From NCBI GenBank assembly GCA_015847255.1, contig JADLZK010008414.1, positions 124,001 through 188,000 on the forward strand: 64,000 nt of DNA. Direction: 5' to 3'. The DNA comes from Hyparrhenia diplandra (lineage: Eukaryota > Streptophyta > Magnoliopsida > Poales > Poaceae). Positions within the stretch are counted from its first letter, which is position 1. Each line of letters begins with the position of its first letter. Below the pieces are notes generated by a model that did not search any database, had not been told where the DNA came from, and saw only the letters and a list, made by a program, of their open reading frames with translations. A program made the translations under genes and the position numbers. Positions 1 through 11,976 of the stretch are shown here, piece by piece.

Positions 1-299
1 CGCTTCGTCCTCGGCCTCCCGCGCCGCCGCCAAGGAGCTACGCTTCTCATCTACAAAGCAAAAACAAGGGGTCAAAATACAAGCCATGGGACTACGAGGA
101 CACGAGGCGAAGAACAAGCCGCCCGCTTACTCCACGGCTCGTCATAAAGCTCACGCTTTCGTTACACCACAGCTCGTGGTTTTGACCTCCGGCCGATCCT
201 TCTCCGCCTCCAAAGCGCGCAACATACACCCGGCTTGGAGGCTTCGTGGTCATAAGCTAAAGTCCCGCCAACGAGGACGAACAGCCGGCGCTGAAGAAA

Positions 300-3062
300 A
301 CAGGATAAAGGGCGGGGGGCGGAACACTTACCCTTGAGCTCGGGGTCGCGATAGGCGAAGGCTGCCTCGCGAGCTTCGTCCTTGTCCTTCGGAGGGGACT
401 CCGCGCTCGAGCTCCTTGTCGTCAAGCCTCCGCCGAAGAGACTCGAGCTCCTCCTCGCATCTTCTCGCTTTGCCGCTTGTAGGCGAGCTTCGAGCTCCTC
501 TGGCGCCGGGACAGCCCGTAGCGCGATGTCCACCTTCTCCGGGCCCTCGAGAAGCCCGACCTTCCGCATCGCGAAACGAACTGACGACATCCTCCGCCCG
601 ACGCTCGAGCCGTCTTGGCCGGTTGTGTCACGCCGGGCTCCTCGCGACATCTCCGCCGCGGCTCCGTCGACCTCGGCGACCGCCGGCCCTCGGCGAGCCG
701 CGCCCGGCCGGTTGTACCCGGATGGAGTCCTGCACGCCCGAAGAGCACAAATCGTGAGCAACTCGGAAAACGAAGAGGGACACTGGCGCCGCGGCGGATC
801 AAACTGCGCGCAAGCGGCACGCATTATCGGGTCCCTCGGGCCGGTGAAGGCGGCTGGCGGCGTCATCGGGCGTAAGTCGGGGGAAGAACGGCGTCGCGCC
901 AACGGAGCGGGCGCTTTGCCGCGACACCGCACCGACACCTTAGCCCGTTGACCCCGATCGTCCCAGGCGAGGAACGGCACCTGCAGCGTCGGCGACATTC
1001 AAGGCGCGGCGGCACCCTCCACGGCCTCATCCGCTAAGGCCTCGTCCTCGGTCCGCACCGTCCTTGCCGCCCGCGCCCCGGCATCTTCGTCGTCGGAAAC
1101 ATCGACGACCTCCTCGGCCGGGGGGTGGGCCACGGCCGTGCGGGCTCCCCTCCCACGCTCTTCGGTGGCGGAGTCTCCTCCGAAATCACCTCCTGTCTCG
1201 TCGCCGCCCGAGGAGCTCGCGGCAGCTTGGGTACCGGGCGGCTACCGCCCTAGTGGGGCCGCCGCTGAAGCTCTTCGATTGAGCTCAACACGGTCTTCGG
1301 GGCCTGGCCACGAGGACGGTCGGCGCCGACGAGGAAACCTCAGTGGCGGGAGGTCCGGAGAAGGTTAGCGAGGCGCGGTCGACGGCGTCCCCTTGAAGGG
1401 GAACAGCGCCATCATCCATGACCCCGAGCCTGTTGTCTCGCCCGCCATCCTCGGCGCGGGGTCGTCGTCGGACTCGTCGCGGTCGCCCCCGTTCCGTTGG
1501 CGAGCTCGTCGTCACCATCACCGAGAGCCGGCGTCGCGCCAGCTCGGCGTCGAGCTCATGGTCAACGGCGCCATCGGCTTCGCCATCTCTAAGCCAGAGC
1601 CCGCTCGGCCGGGCTCGGCACATCGTCCGCGGACGCTTCACGGAAATGCGCCGCCGCCGCCCTAAGCACGGCCGAGTCGGTACTCACGTAGACCATCACA
1701 ACCAACGGCAACACGAAGATGAAGAGCTTACGTGGGCGGCCACCCTCTTTCCTCGCTTCTTCTTGCGCCTCGGCCACTCGAGCCCCAGTCGCCCTCGATT
1801 GACAGCGCCCGGACTCTGCGTCGGGGCTTGGCGCCAGTCTTGCCGAGGGCGGGGGGGGCTCCCTCCCACGCTCGGGGCCACCACCGGGGCCGCGGCTCGC
1901 GGGCCACGATGAGGTCCCGACCTCTCCGGTCGAGGCGTCGCCGGGCCGAAGGCGCCCTGCGGCTCGACGGCGGTCTCCGCCTCCACGGCCGCATACTCGC
2001 CATCACGCTCGATGACCCGCCCTCGCTCCGGCGGGGCTGGCTAACCCGGCGATCGCCGGCATCGACCTCAGGCCTGTGGGAAGGGGGGGCTGAGAAAGGG
2101 CGCACCACGCCAACCTGTAGAGCTCGAGCTCACTAAAAGATTCGAGACAGCAACAAAGCAAGAGCTGAGGCGAAACAGCGGAAATGCTTACCGGCGCAGA
2201 GGTCTGGGTCGAGGGAGGACTTGGGGAGCTCCGGCGCCCTCACCCCGTCTTCATCACTGCTTCATCCAAAACTCCACGTGGTCGGCGGTGAGACCGTGGG
2301 CGTTTACCGTCCCACGAACGGAGCCTTCTCCTCCACCATCTCCCACATCCGAAGAGTTCGGCTGGAGAGGCACCACCGCCTTGCGGAGCGGGGGCCTCGA
2401 TGATATGGTTCACCGTCGGCCCGGCATCCGAAGCATCTTGATCTTGCCCACGGCCGCCTCCGTCCTCGCCGTGTTGTCGTGCGGACCTCACGCCCGCATT
2501 GGTGGCTCCCCTTGTTGAAGGTGCGGCCGTGTGCAGCGACGAGGGGATGGGAGGAGTCGTTCTTCGGTAGAACCACTCCTCCCGCCACCGGGGGTTCGCC
2601 AGATGGGAAGTCGATCCTCAGGGAAGGTCTCCGGACCTTCCCCACGCAGCTGCATCGGCACACACGCGATCGGCGGGGCGCCTCCCTCCCGGCGGTGGAT
2701 CTTCAGCGAAGATGTAGTGCTTGAAGAGCTCGGTTGGGAGGGATCCCCAACCACCTTCGCGCGAGCATCGAGAAGGCGGAGAGGGCGACACCTCGATTCG
2801 GCGTGAGGGTCTTTGGAGCTCGATGCCCGGTCTGCTGATGAGCCGTCGGAAGAAGTCGTCGCGCGGGCATGCCGAGCCAGCGCTCGTGGAAGGCGATGAA
2901 GGAGACGGCATTACCCGCCTCGGCGGGTCGCACCTCGTGGGGCTATTTGGCGGGATGATCCACTCCTCCCGCCGGCCGTCGCGGGTACGGTAGCCAAACG
3001 ATACCGCACCGCTCGATCAATGCCTGCATGCGCTTGCGTCGAGCGCGAGCCCACGAACCCAT
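300..3062 (-). pseudogene. Antisense accessory gene of a gypsy element (Transposase_28-like), frameshifted
   Basis: The best-preserved part is 2600-2950 on the minus strand. There, pieces in alternating frames read like the plant 'transposase (putative) gypsy type' domain (Pfam Transposase_28): a segment with AVSFIAFHERWLGMPA, then DDFFRRLISRPGIELQ, then LARRWLGIPP and ELFKHYIFAEDPPPGGRRP. A likely start is the ATG at 3062 (MGSWARARRKR), about 150 bases downstream of a minus-strand TATAAATA box at 3212-3219. Further downstream, 355-520 reads as a Glu/Arg/Ala-rich, coiled-coil-like stretch. Donor-like sites near 332, 1735 and 2187 suggest several exons. The frame is broken repeatedly in this very GC-rich DNA. 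It lies antisense to the 3' LTR at 4096-5170, the arrangement known for accessory ORFs of Tat-lineage elements. The role of such proteins is not established; the domain name does not prove a transposase. Confidence 0.5.
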
Positions 3063-3210
3063 CTCTTGAACCGGGGCGAGGCGCCCGATGAAACGGGGAG
3101 GTGGGGGATTGGATTTCTGGCGGGGCGGCGCGATTGAACTCTCTCTCTCTCTTTTACGTGCGTGGAGGAAGGCAAGAGATGGGAAGGTAAATCCGCTCCC
3201 CAATCTCCTC

Positions 3211-3220
3211 CTATTTATAG
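3211..3220 (-). promoter_or_regulatory. TATA box of the antisense accessory gene
   Basis: The minus strand reads CTATAAATAG, a canonical plant TATA box. It lies about 150 bases upstream of the candidate ATG at 3062, which leaves room for a 5' leader. A pyrimidine/purine (CT)n stretch at 3138-3152 falls in the predicted leader. Confidence 0.45.
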
Positions 3221-4083
3221 AGCTCGAGCGCGGCGGAGGCGGCGAGGTGAAACCGCCGGGGGACCCACCACGCACCACGTCCGCCCATAGTAGCGACGCC
3301 GCGAGATCGACGCGTAGCGACATCCAGTGGAAGCCGAGCGGCCGCGGCATTAATGGGGCAACTCCCCACCAACGGTAAAAATCCCAACGGTAAGATCTCG
3401 GCGGCTATTTTTACACAACGGGTAAAAATCCAAAGCTTCAGTGCAATGGTCGACTTGCGAGCTCCAAGGAACAGAGCTTCGTGGCGAAGCTCACCGCCTC
3501 GGGGTTCGAAGGCCGGCTCGGCTCAAGAAAGCCAAGGCCGCGGGGACATCACGGCGGGAGCGCCCGGAAAAGCGGCGCCCGGCGGCCCACGCCTCGAGCT
3601 CCCGAAAGGGCTCGGGGCTTTCGCCAGCGCCGTCCCCGGTCGCTGAGAGGGCTACGATCGACTCCGAGCTATCCCTCGTCGATGAGGAGCGTCCCGCCCG
3701 GACATCGCTCGGGGGGCTCGAGAATCAGCGGAAGTTGAATCCTCGGGGCAGAGGTTGATCCACTGGTTGGTCAAGCGAATGAGCCGAGCTCGAGCCTCAC
3801 GGACTATCCAGATGGCGGCTCCGAGCACTCGATCTCGGCCACGAGGCAAGATTGAGCTCGAGCTCACCACCCTTTTGAGCAATCGCGAGAGGAATGGGTC
3901 GGCAGGCCCACGAAAACTCTAAAAGCCTCGCGAGAACTCATTGTTCTCCACGGGCCTCGAAACTACACCGCGGTGCGCTTCGCGTGCACCCACGGCCAAA
4001 ACATCAATCTCACGACAAGAGTCGCCTCCACGAGGAAAGCCATCGCGGATAGCATCGGGAGAGACCTCATCTCTCCCAAACGC

Positions 4084-4095
4084 TCGGGGGGCATC
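4084..4095 (+). other. Polypurine tract upstream of the 3' LTR
   Basis: The sequence TCGGGGGGCATC ends directly at the TGTGGGGGATC start of the LTR. A G-run immediately before a TG terminus is what primes plus-strand DNA synthesis in LTR elements, and it sets the orientation of this element as plus. Confidence 0.5.
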
Positions 4096-5170
4096 TGTGG
4101 GGGATCGATATTTGGGATACCCATGAGCGAGCCCTTGTCTCGGGCATAACCACGAAGCGAGACATCTGTCATGGCTTATGAGGTCCCGCCGCGCATGAGC
4201 TCTCCACGCAGGCGGATCTCCGCCCTCGCTCGGGCTCTCGCAAATGAGCTCCTCGGACCGAAGATCCATCGCTCCCGCTCCGCCTCGAGGTCTCGGCGAA
4301 GAGCTCCCTCGTCTCCGGCGCGCCAAACCACGCCGGGACCTCTTTCCGCCTCGCTCGAGCTCCCTTGCGACGGCGCCCCGAGACGGCTGCGGGAGAGCTC
4401 GACCGCTTTGCCTTCCGAAAGAAGTCTCACGGAATGCCGAAGTTGTTCAACAACTCTCTAACAACCCCAACCACTCCTTCACGGGACGCGTAGCCACGTA
4501 GAGCTACGACTACGGGGAGAGGTCATTCGACCACCTCGCCATACCCGTCGGCTCCAACGGCTCCGCCCACGGTGTCGGCGGTACATACGGGTACGCCTTC
4601 CTATCGGCGGTATGGGCACGCCCATACCGAGGGACGTCTTCCAAGCTGCGATTAGAGACGGGGCGGCGACCACCGCCCAAACCCGATTCCAGCGTGCGGC
4701 GGCGACCAATTTCAGCACCCAAGGCACCCGGGAGCTCGAAGGAAGCTCTCGTCTGCGCCTGAGCTCATCACGGGAGCTTTCTTCTCGCATCAACACTACG
4801 TACATGTATTTTCACTTTCTTTAAGTCCTCAACTTCGATGAGAGCTCTCGAGCCTCGCCCCTTGCGACTATAAAGGGAGGCGGCCCTCAGGTTGAGGCAA
4901 GGGCTGAAGATTTCAACACCCGGCATCCGCACTCACACACTCGATATTGGCACTAGCATCAATCACGGGGACTTGGGATCCCCCTCCCTCTCTCGATCTT
5001 GCTTGTACTAGCCCGGTATGAGCATTTGAGCTCGGATAGTGATCACACTTGGACTAGGGAGCACGATTTGCCCCGAACCGATATAAATCTTGTGTCATTG
5101 TCTCTAGAGCTAGGCCATCCGAGCACGCATTAGCTAGACATTCTTGAGGCGGTGGTATTAGACCACGACA
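4096..5170 (+). repeat. 3' LTR of the gypsy-like element
   Basis: It begins TGTGGGGGATCG, a common start in grass gypsy LTRs, and ends ...CCACGACA, giving TG...CA termini. A TATA box (ACTATAAAGG) at about 4867-4876 is followed by a leader-like region rich in short CT motifs, as expected of a U3-R-U5 layout. The 5' limit is supported by the adjacent polypurine tract. The 3' limit is chosen from the CA terminus and is less sure, because no matching 5' LTR or target duplication is inside the window. Confidence 0.5.
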
Positions 5171-5187
5171 CCATCAGATGCGCTGAA

Positions 5188-5600
5188 GTGGTGCGGGTGT
5201 ATGCTACCCATACCCATCTACCCGTGGGTAATAAATACCCGCATATATCACTAACAATCCTAATAAATTTGGCCCATATAACACTAGAATTTGAGCCAAT
5301 TCAACTAAAGTCTACATATATAACACTAGTATTGTTGCTAATTGATGTTAGATTTGCTTTTGTGCACATATATTGACCTAATATTTATTAAATATTTGAA
5401 TTTATAAAGCATTTCATATGTCATACTTTCGGGTTGTTCGCATGGTGCGGGTTACCCGTCGGGTAGAATTTACCGCTGGTACGGGTATGGAATGATTTTC
5501 CTACCCGCATGCGGATCACGGGTAACCCGGCGGGTAAGATTTACTCTGGCGGGTGCGGGTATGGGTGGGCACTACCCGTCGGGTATTTACCCGTTGCCAT
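5188..5600. mobile_element. CGGGTA-rich palindromic MITE-like element
   Basis: Both ends are built from repeated, mutually complementary CGGGTA/TACCCG words (for example CTACCCGTGGGTAATAAATA near 5219 and CACTACCCGTCGGGTATTTA near 5570), while the middle (5250-5430) is AT-rich. The structure is that of a non-autonomous foldback or hAT-like element. It carries no coding capacity. Its right edge sits exactly where the neighbouring gag/protease fragment stops. Exact ends and target duplication are not clear. Confidence 0.4.
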
Positions 5601-7262
5601 CTTGAGTCATAATGAGGGATATCAATACTCTAGCATCGTAGAAAAGTTTTGTGCCCCGAGTCCACCAAGAAAATTTACGTACCATTTGGGAACTAGGCGG
5701 TTTATCACCATTTGCAAGCTGTGACTTGAGCGGGGAATGGCTTGATGATATACGAGTTGATTCTTGGCGATATTGGAGTTGATGAATGTCCCGAACTTCG
5801 GAATCAATGAGGATCAGGATTTCAGAGTCCTTGACTTTTCCCAATAATCTGATGGTTTTCTTTCCCTGAATACCTACAGCTGCACAATGAGATAGAGAAA
5901 AGATGTCTTCCTCACTAGAATCATCTGCCGGTCTCCTCCTCATTTTGTGCTTCTTCTTGTTCGGGTTGAGTGGGCATCGGATCAAGATACTCTTGCAACA
6001 CATGTAAAGAGATCTTATCTGGGCATTTATGATTACGCCCCCACTTTTCCCCACATTTCATACATAGGCCTTGAGCACGGCGTTGGGCTCTGAGTGCAGA
6101 TAACTTGTCATCAAACTTTGGTGGATTGTCAGCCCCAGGTTGACCCAGAATGCCTGGTTGAGCTGTCAGAGGTGGTCTTGCCTGAAACTTGTTGAAGTGA
6201 TTGAACTGACGCTTGGGCAATGCCTTCTGTTGGGCTTCAAGTTCAGCCTCCTGCATAAGAGCCAAAGAGAAAGCCGGATCAAACTGTTCTCGGCTTGTGA
6301 AGGACCAGAGCAGTTCTGATTTCAGGAATGAGGCCTTGCAGAAATTTGCTAACAAAGAAGATATCATCTAAGTTGCTTTGTTGTAAACTAGCACCTTATG
6401 CATGGCTAAAATGAATCTATCATAATATTCCTGAACACTACGATGCGTCTAATGATAAGTAGGTCCCTGCGTAGAATTGGGGTACAGATCTTTGCCAAAT
6501 TTCTGATCTACGGCAACACACAAATCAACCCAACTATCAATCCTATGTTGTGCCTCATATGTCTCAGTAACCATAAGCGAGCAATCCCCTTGAAATGCAG
6601 AGTGGCAAAGGGTGCCCAACGATGAAGCACGGGAATATTGAACATGTCAAAATACTTTTTAGAATTTTCCTTCCAGACACGTGGATTCGAACCATCGAAC
6701 CAGGGAAAATCTGCTTTAGGCAATCTAAACTCCTTCCGACGATCGAATTTTGAAAACATGGCATCTCACGCTGGGGAAGAGGATGAGACATGTAGGGATT
6801 GGGATGGATTAACTGACCATTGGCCAGGGGTGGATGTTGGATTGGAATCTGAACATCGGACCCCTGTGGTGGTAGATCAACGCCGTGGTCAACAACGACC
6901 CGCCCCCCTTCCTCGCGCGTTGGGGCCTCGGTTGAAGCGGAAGCCGATGTGGTTTCGAGCTTCAACACGTGATGTGAGCCGACGGAGATCCCCGCCGGCG
7001 CTTCATGCATTCCTTAGACCTCACGGGCGCTGGTGGTGATGCCTTCCACGCAGGCGGGGCGAGGGTTAATGCCGAGTGCCGAGATTGTCGAGCTTGGCTT
7101 CGGCGGTAGCCATGCGTGCCGATAGGGTTGGCCCGCGCGCCAGGGATACTGGGAGGTGGTGGATCTGGTGGATTTGGATGGATTGCGGTGGTGGAATCGG
7201 GTATGGCTTAGAACAGCGGCGGGGAGATTGATTGGTGATGGGTGGGTTGATGGATCGACCAC
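5600..7262 (-). pseudogene. Truncated Ty3/gypsy gag with start of protease
   Basis: Reading on the minus strand, an N-terminal MATAEAKLDNL stretch near 7110 is followed by a gag capsid-like segment (PWFDGSNPRVWKENSKKYFD and LHFKGIARLWL at 6508-6759). A zinc knuckle, CMKCGEKWGRNHKC (CX2CX4HX4C), follows near 6050. Beyond it comes a protease-like stretch (KVKDSEILILIDS) near 5810. The reading breaks in several places and stops at the CGGGTA-rich element before any reverse transcriptase. Gag packages element RNA into virus-like particles in the cytoplasm. With its LTR and primer site this is the 5' end of an element whose 3' part was lost. Confidence 0.75.
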
Positions 7263-7280
7263 AGGAAGACGATGACGAGG

Positions 7281-7292
7281 CGACCGATACCA
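7281..7292 (-). other. Primer-binding site (initiator tRNA-Met type)
   Basis: The minus strand reads TGGTATCGGTCG two bases after the LTR end. It matches the first eight bases of the common plant initiator tRNA-Met primer site (TGGTATCAGAGC) and then diverges. It fixes the minus orientation of this fragment. Confidence 0.6.
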
Positions 7293-7294
7293 AA

Positions 7295-7575
7295 TGTCAC
7301 GAGCTCAACTTCAGAGCGATAGCCGTACATGCACGGCTACTCAAACGCGGCGGCGCCGGCTCGAGAAGAGAAAAGCTCGATGAGCACGAGAGGAAGAAGG
7401 AGAAAATGGTTTTGATTTGTCTAGTCGGCCGCCCAACCACCCTCACGGCTAGTTTAATATAGGTTCAAACTAAAAGGCCCAAGGCCCAAAAGAAAGATTA
7501 CACCCTTACGGCCCTAGCCGACTTTACGTGCCCAAGTAGAATAGATACTATGGTGAGTCGTTTCCGGTCGTGACA
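7295..7575 (-). repeat. 281-bp LTR of the truncated gypsy fragment
   Basis: Read on the minus strand it starts TGTCACGACCGG and ends AGCTCGTGACA, so the termini are TG...CA and are inverted copies of each other. It is directly followed by the primer-binding site and gag leader. No second LTR is present in the window, so this is the 5' LTR of a truncated element. Confidence 0.65.
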
Positions 7576-9423
7576 TATACCTCTTTCTCGCGGGATCATC
7601 TTAATTTTACACCCGGCAATGCAAAACATTAGGTCATCCGCAGAATGCACTGGCCGAAGCCATATTGGAGTGCGGGTACTTGAGTTTTGGGAGCTGCGGC
7701 GGGTACTTTATATAGAACGCTATCCAAAAGTACCAGCCCTCCGTTCGTGAAATAGAGCGTGGTGCGGATGCGTCGCCCCAGGGCCAGCGTCGGAGGAGCA
7801 GAGGAAGCGGCATGTGCGAGGGAGGCGGGAGGGAGAGAAACGGCGTGCGCCCGGTGGCGGGTCCCACCATTTAAACAAGGAAAAAAAATGTTATAACTCG
7901 CAAAGCGAAAAAACCAAATTAAATTCCGATTACACCGTTGAATTCGTATTGATAAATACTTCAAAACTAGATCTCACATTGATATATTTAGATAACATTA
8001 CAAGTGGACCCCATTGATAATGGTTGGGATAGAGTATCTTTGTAAAGTATGGACGAAAGTCAAAGAAAAGCGTAAATAAAGCGAGAGAATCTTGATGATT
8101 AGGGACGAGAATATTCCTTTTAGAGTATGAAGTTAAAGTACCAGGAGTGCGGATAGTATTACACCCTGCAAAACACCACTGGTGTGACGTGGACGCCAGT
8201 GCTTAGCGTTTGGTCTTTTTGGGGAAGAGTAAACATGAAAGTACGAGTGAAAAGATGTGTGAACTGGTAGGACTAGTAGCGCTCGACGAACGTGCAAGTG
8301 GAAAACGACAGCAAGCTTTGCATAACAGCATGCACGTGATCCCCACTGCCACTAGCTGATCCTATCCGCAGGACCGCAAGCTAAGGACACGGAGCAGATC
8401 CCGTGTCCACGCGTATGCAGTCCATACGCACGCCATGGATGGATTCTTTAGCTCCCGGCGCGTTGCCTTGAGAGCCGCAAGATGATCACCCGCGTGTTCC
8501 ATGCCCATCTAGGACTGCGAGCTGACATTACTTGTTTACTTCAGCAACTTCCTTCCTTCAAGACGAACTCACCTCGATACCTAGATTTTTAGTCCAAACC
8601 TCAGCATTCCTTGGGCTTTTACATACATTTTATTTCCAAACTGAAACATTCATCACATTCAGAGTCCAACAAGCTTACTTCTGCAATAACAAAACAGACA
8701 GTGCACCTATCAGTAACATTACTTATTATTGGGGAAAACAAGACAGTTTAAAATCTGTTGTAACCATCCTACCAATCTCACAAGAACACACAGGATGGTA
8801 ATGGTCATGGATGTACACACAGACCCAACCCAACTGGTTTTCTGTTACAGGCCTTTATGAGATTATTACTAGTAATAGTTGATGCACACAGGGCAGCAAT
8901 AAATACAATACAAACGCAACACCACAAATCTGATCCGATCTTCACAGTACATCTTGTGTGTGGCGAAAAATAGTACAGATTTATTATTGTTTTCGGACCC
9001 ACAGAGCTATCATCAACCAGTCTATTCCAGAAAATGGTTTCTGCGAAACCGTGTGCTGGAGGTGGATAATGACACTGCATAACCAGACAAGGTCCATGAC
9101 TGATGCAACAAGCAAGGCCTCTGCTCTGCTGAAGTGTAGTAACAGACAAGGGTTGCTAAAGATGATGCAAGAGATTAAATGGATGAATGCTGCAATAAAA
9201 TAGTATTGAGTGATGGCATGCTCTTTGAGATCCGAAGATAGGAAATAAGAAAAATAAACGCCTTCCTTCCCGATGCAGGGAGGGGCTGATGATGAGTCAG
9301 AAAGCTGATAAGCCACATGCTGCATCCATAGACGGCCTTGGGACCTTGCTAACATTGACTCGCAAAAGAACAAGCAACAAGAGACCCAAAGGGTTTCTTG
9401 CAAGTACCCCTCGTGATGCATAT
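7576..9423. other. Intergenic; no gene recognised
   Basis: I see no supported coding region. The left part (7640-8170) contains two copies of a GGAGTGCGG-type word at its borders and could be a decayed MITE. The right part (about 9120-9423) is the upstream region of the formiminotransferase-like gene and is repeated, in diverged form, upstream of the pseudogene copy at about 11565-11855. Confidence 0.4.
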
Positions 9424-9426
9424 CCC

Positions 9427-9436
9427 ACTATAAGAG
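9427..9436 (+). promoter_or_regulatory. TATA box of the formiminotransferase-like gene
   Basis: ACTATAAGAG lies about 130 bases upstream of the start codon at 9558. The same sequence context (CCCACTATAAG) is kept at about 11858 upstream of the pseudogene copy, which supports its being part of the duplicated promoter. Confidence 0.5.
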
Positions 9437-9557
9437 AGGGCCTTGTTCAATCACTGAGCAGGCACAGGCACGCACTCATTGAAGAACCAAGCAGACACGC
9501 ACACAGTCGGAGAGCGATAAGGGGAGAGGAGAAGAGGAAGCAGGGCAGGCAGCAGGC

Positions 9558-11068
9558 ATGGAGCCTCATCACGCAAACAAGGTATGCACTGCTACTACCT
9601 AACCACCTCCTAGTCAAGATGGGGTCCAGAAACATCTTATCCAAGACCTACCTCGCAAAAAAAATCTGCTGCGGGTCCAGAAATTTTCCTGATGATGTAG
9701 GATTCCAGCATTACTGTCTTCAGGATTTATACAGATTATCCAGATGGATGCATAGGTTCTCCTGCTGCAATAACATTCAGACTAGAGTTTAGCCCATAGC
9801 CACGAAACAGACTACTTCATTTCTGCATATGAACATCAGCTGTGTAGAAACACATAATTGAATCAAAGTATTTTATTCCTGTTGATGAAGGAAATCAAAC
9901 ATAGTCAAAAGGTAGAATTCTGATAAGAGACATCAAAATTGGACTTTTTCACTTACTCCACTTCAACTTACGAACAGGTCTTACTGTTAACCATTCCATA
10001 TCTACAAATAAAACCTTAAATGACAACTTGTGCTAACCTGAGTTATCTTGTTCATCTGCTGTGAAGCCAAAGCCAAAGCTCAGCATGAAGCATTCCAAGT
10101 TCATTTCCTGCAAGCTCTACATTTCTGAAAGCCACAATGCTATGGCTGTGGACGCAATTGAGCGTGCAAGCAAGAGTGATGCTCATGTTGTTATCGCCAG
10201 CCAGTTTGGGGATAATCACTACAACCGCTTGCGCTACACGCTTGTCTCCTACATCATCAACGACAGCTCAACTGAAGTGATATATAGCCCGATCAGGAAG
10301 GTGTTGCTAGCAATGGTTGAGGCTGCATTTTCAACCATAGACCTTGAATCGCAATCAGGAGCACATCCAAGGATTGGTGTCGTCGATGACTTGTCCTTCC
10401 ACCCCTTGGGTCAAGCCACAATGGAGGATGCTGCTTCTTTGGCCAAGCAGGTAGCATCTGATATTGGAAATGGCTTACAAGGTATGTCCAATGGTTAGGC
10501 TTCCTAAAAATCTCTTCAACTATTTTGATCTTCCTCAACAAATTGTGTGTTTGCAGTCCCAGTCTTCCAGTATGCAGCAGCCCACCCGACAGGAAAGTCT
10601 GTGGGTGCAATACGGCGTGAGCTTGGCTATTACCGGCCAAACTACAAGGGCAATCAGTGGTTAGGTAGCATGCTCCCTGATGTTCTGCCAGTTAAGCCTG
10701 ATGTTGGTCCAAATCATGTCTCACATAAGAGAGGTGCCACAACAGTTGGCGTTACACCTTGGATTGAGAACTACAATGTCCCGGTACTGTCTAAGGATGT
10801 TGCAATTGTGAGGAGGATTACCCGCAGTGTGAGTGGACGGGGTGGAGGGCTTCCAACGGTGCAAGCTCTTGCACTCTTCCATGGAGATGATTGCACAGAG
10901 ATTGCGTGCTTGTTGGATCCAGATCATGTCAGTGCCTATCAAGTTCAGACCGTGGTGGAACAGATTGCACGAGACCAGGGACTTGAAGTTGAGCAGGGGT
11001 ACTGCACTGACATAACCAAGGATGCAGTGCTCGATAAGTATTTGAAGATTGCTTGCACTGACGATTGA
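9558..11068 (+). CDS. Formiminotransferase-domain protein (glutamate formimidoyltransferase-like)
   Basis: Three exons, 9558-9581, 10067-10481 and 10557-11068, join in frame through GT-AG introns and encode 316 residues. The protein resembles plant proteins with the N- and C-terminal formiminotransferase subdomains (FTCD_N and FTCD). The animal enzyme moves a formimino group between formiminoglutamate and tetrahydrofolate. The cyclodeaminase domain of animal FTCD is absent, as usual in plants. Recognisable blocks are KLYISESHN (about residue 24), GAHPRIGVVDD with the conserved His near residue 108, AAHPTGKSVGAIRRELGYYR just after exon 2, and RGGGLPTVQALALFHGDDC in exon 3. The tiny first exon is supported by its conservation in the adjacent pseudogene. 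A start inside exon 2 (the Met of MKHSKF, 10085) is the alternative. Enzymatic activity of the plant proteins is not settled. No targeting peptide is evident. Confidence 0.85.
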
Positions 11069-11976
11069 TAAGCCTTTATAGAATTCTATGTGGCTGACAT
11101 GTTTGTAACCATCAATGTATGTAATGCATCCATTGCTGTTTAGTTGTCATCTCAACCTGAATGAAAAACAATTCTGTTTGTACTTTGTGCACAAAATTTC
11201 AATAAATTGAGTAGTAGAAACAAAACAGATTACCAAATCAAACTATAGGAAGCTGTTATTTTCTTATATTACAAGCAAACCAATAAGCAATTCAAGATAA
11301 TCTCAATTTATTGATATCCTCCTATTAACTGATGAGGACAAATGGATATAGATTGTACTTACTATGCTAGTTAGTAGCACAATAAAGACAAATGGATATA
11401 GATTGTTGAAATTGATGAGGCTCTACACACGGTACTGAGATGAGAACTTTGTAAATGGAAACAAGGTATTCGTTGCCATAGATTTGTGGGTATCCAGATA
11501 AAAACTATTATATTGTTCTATTGTATGACACTGGCTTCAACTTTATGCCTCATTATGTAAGAGGCAAAAGTTCTGAAGATGACGCAAGAGATTAGATGGA
11601 TGCTGCTTCTCAACAGGCAATAACATAATGCCATGTGCTTCAAAATAGTCTTTCAGTGGTGGCATGCTGCTTCAGATATCAAGATAAACCAATTGTTAAC
11701 TCGCTTCCTTGCTTCGCAATAAAAGGGAAGGCCAGAAAGCTGATAAGCACATGCTGGATCCTTACATGGCCTTGGGACCTTGCTAACTTGAATCACAAAA
11801 AAACAAGGGGCCAAAAGGGTTTCTTGCAAGTACCTCTCATGATGCATATCTCGATTCCCACTATAAGCGCCCCCCTTGCTCAATCACTGAGCAAGTGCAC
11901 ACTCATTGAAGAATGAAGAACCACAAACACACAGAGTAAGAGGGGGGCAAAGGGAGATGGGGAAGAGGACGAAACC

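Larger units (their letters stand above)
1..5170 (+). mobile_element. 3' portion of a GC-rich Ty3/gypsy-like (Tat-type?) LTR retrotransposon
   Basis: This is the right-hand end of an element whose 5' part lies outside the window. It is defined by a 3' LTR at 4096-5170 preceded by a polypurine tract, and by an antisense reading region between about 300 and 3062. No gag, protease, reverse transcriptase or integrase can be read in this part; the sense strand shows only GC-rich shadow frames. The stretch 3240-4084 between the antisense promoter and the polypurine tract holds nothing else that I recognise. The Tat assignment rests on the antisense-ORF layout and is inference. Confidence 0.5.

Noticed and set aside
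86..2800. Many overlapping long open frames on both strands in the GC-rich left end
   Set aside because: They overlap in all frames, are Arg/Pro/Ser-rich, and only the minus-strand stretch around 2600-2950 shows a family resemblance. The rest are GC-driven shadows.
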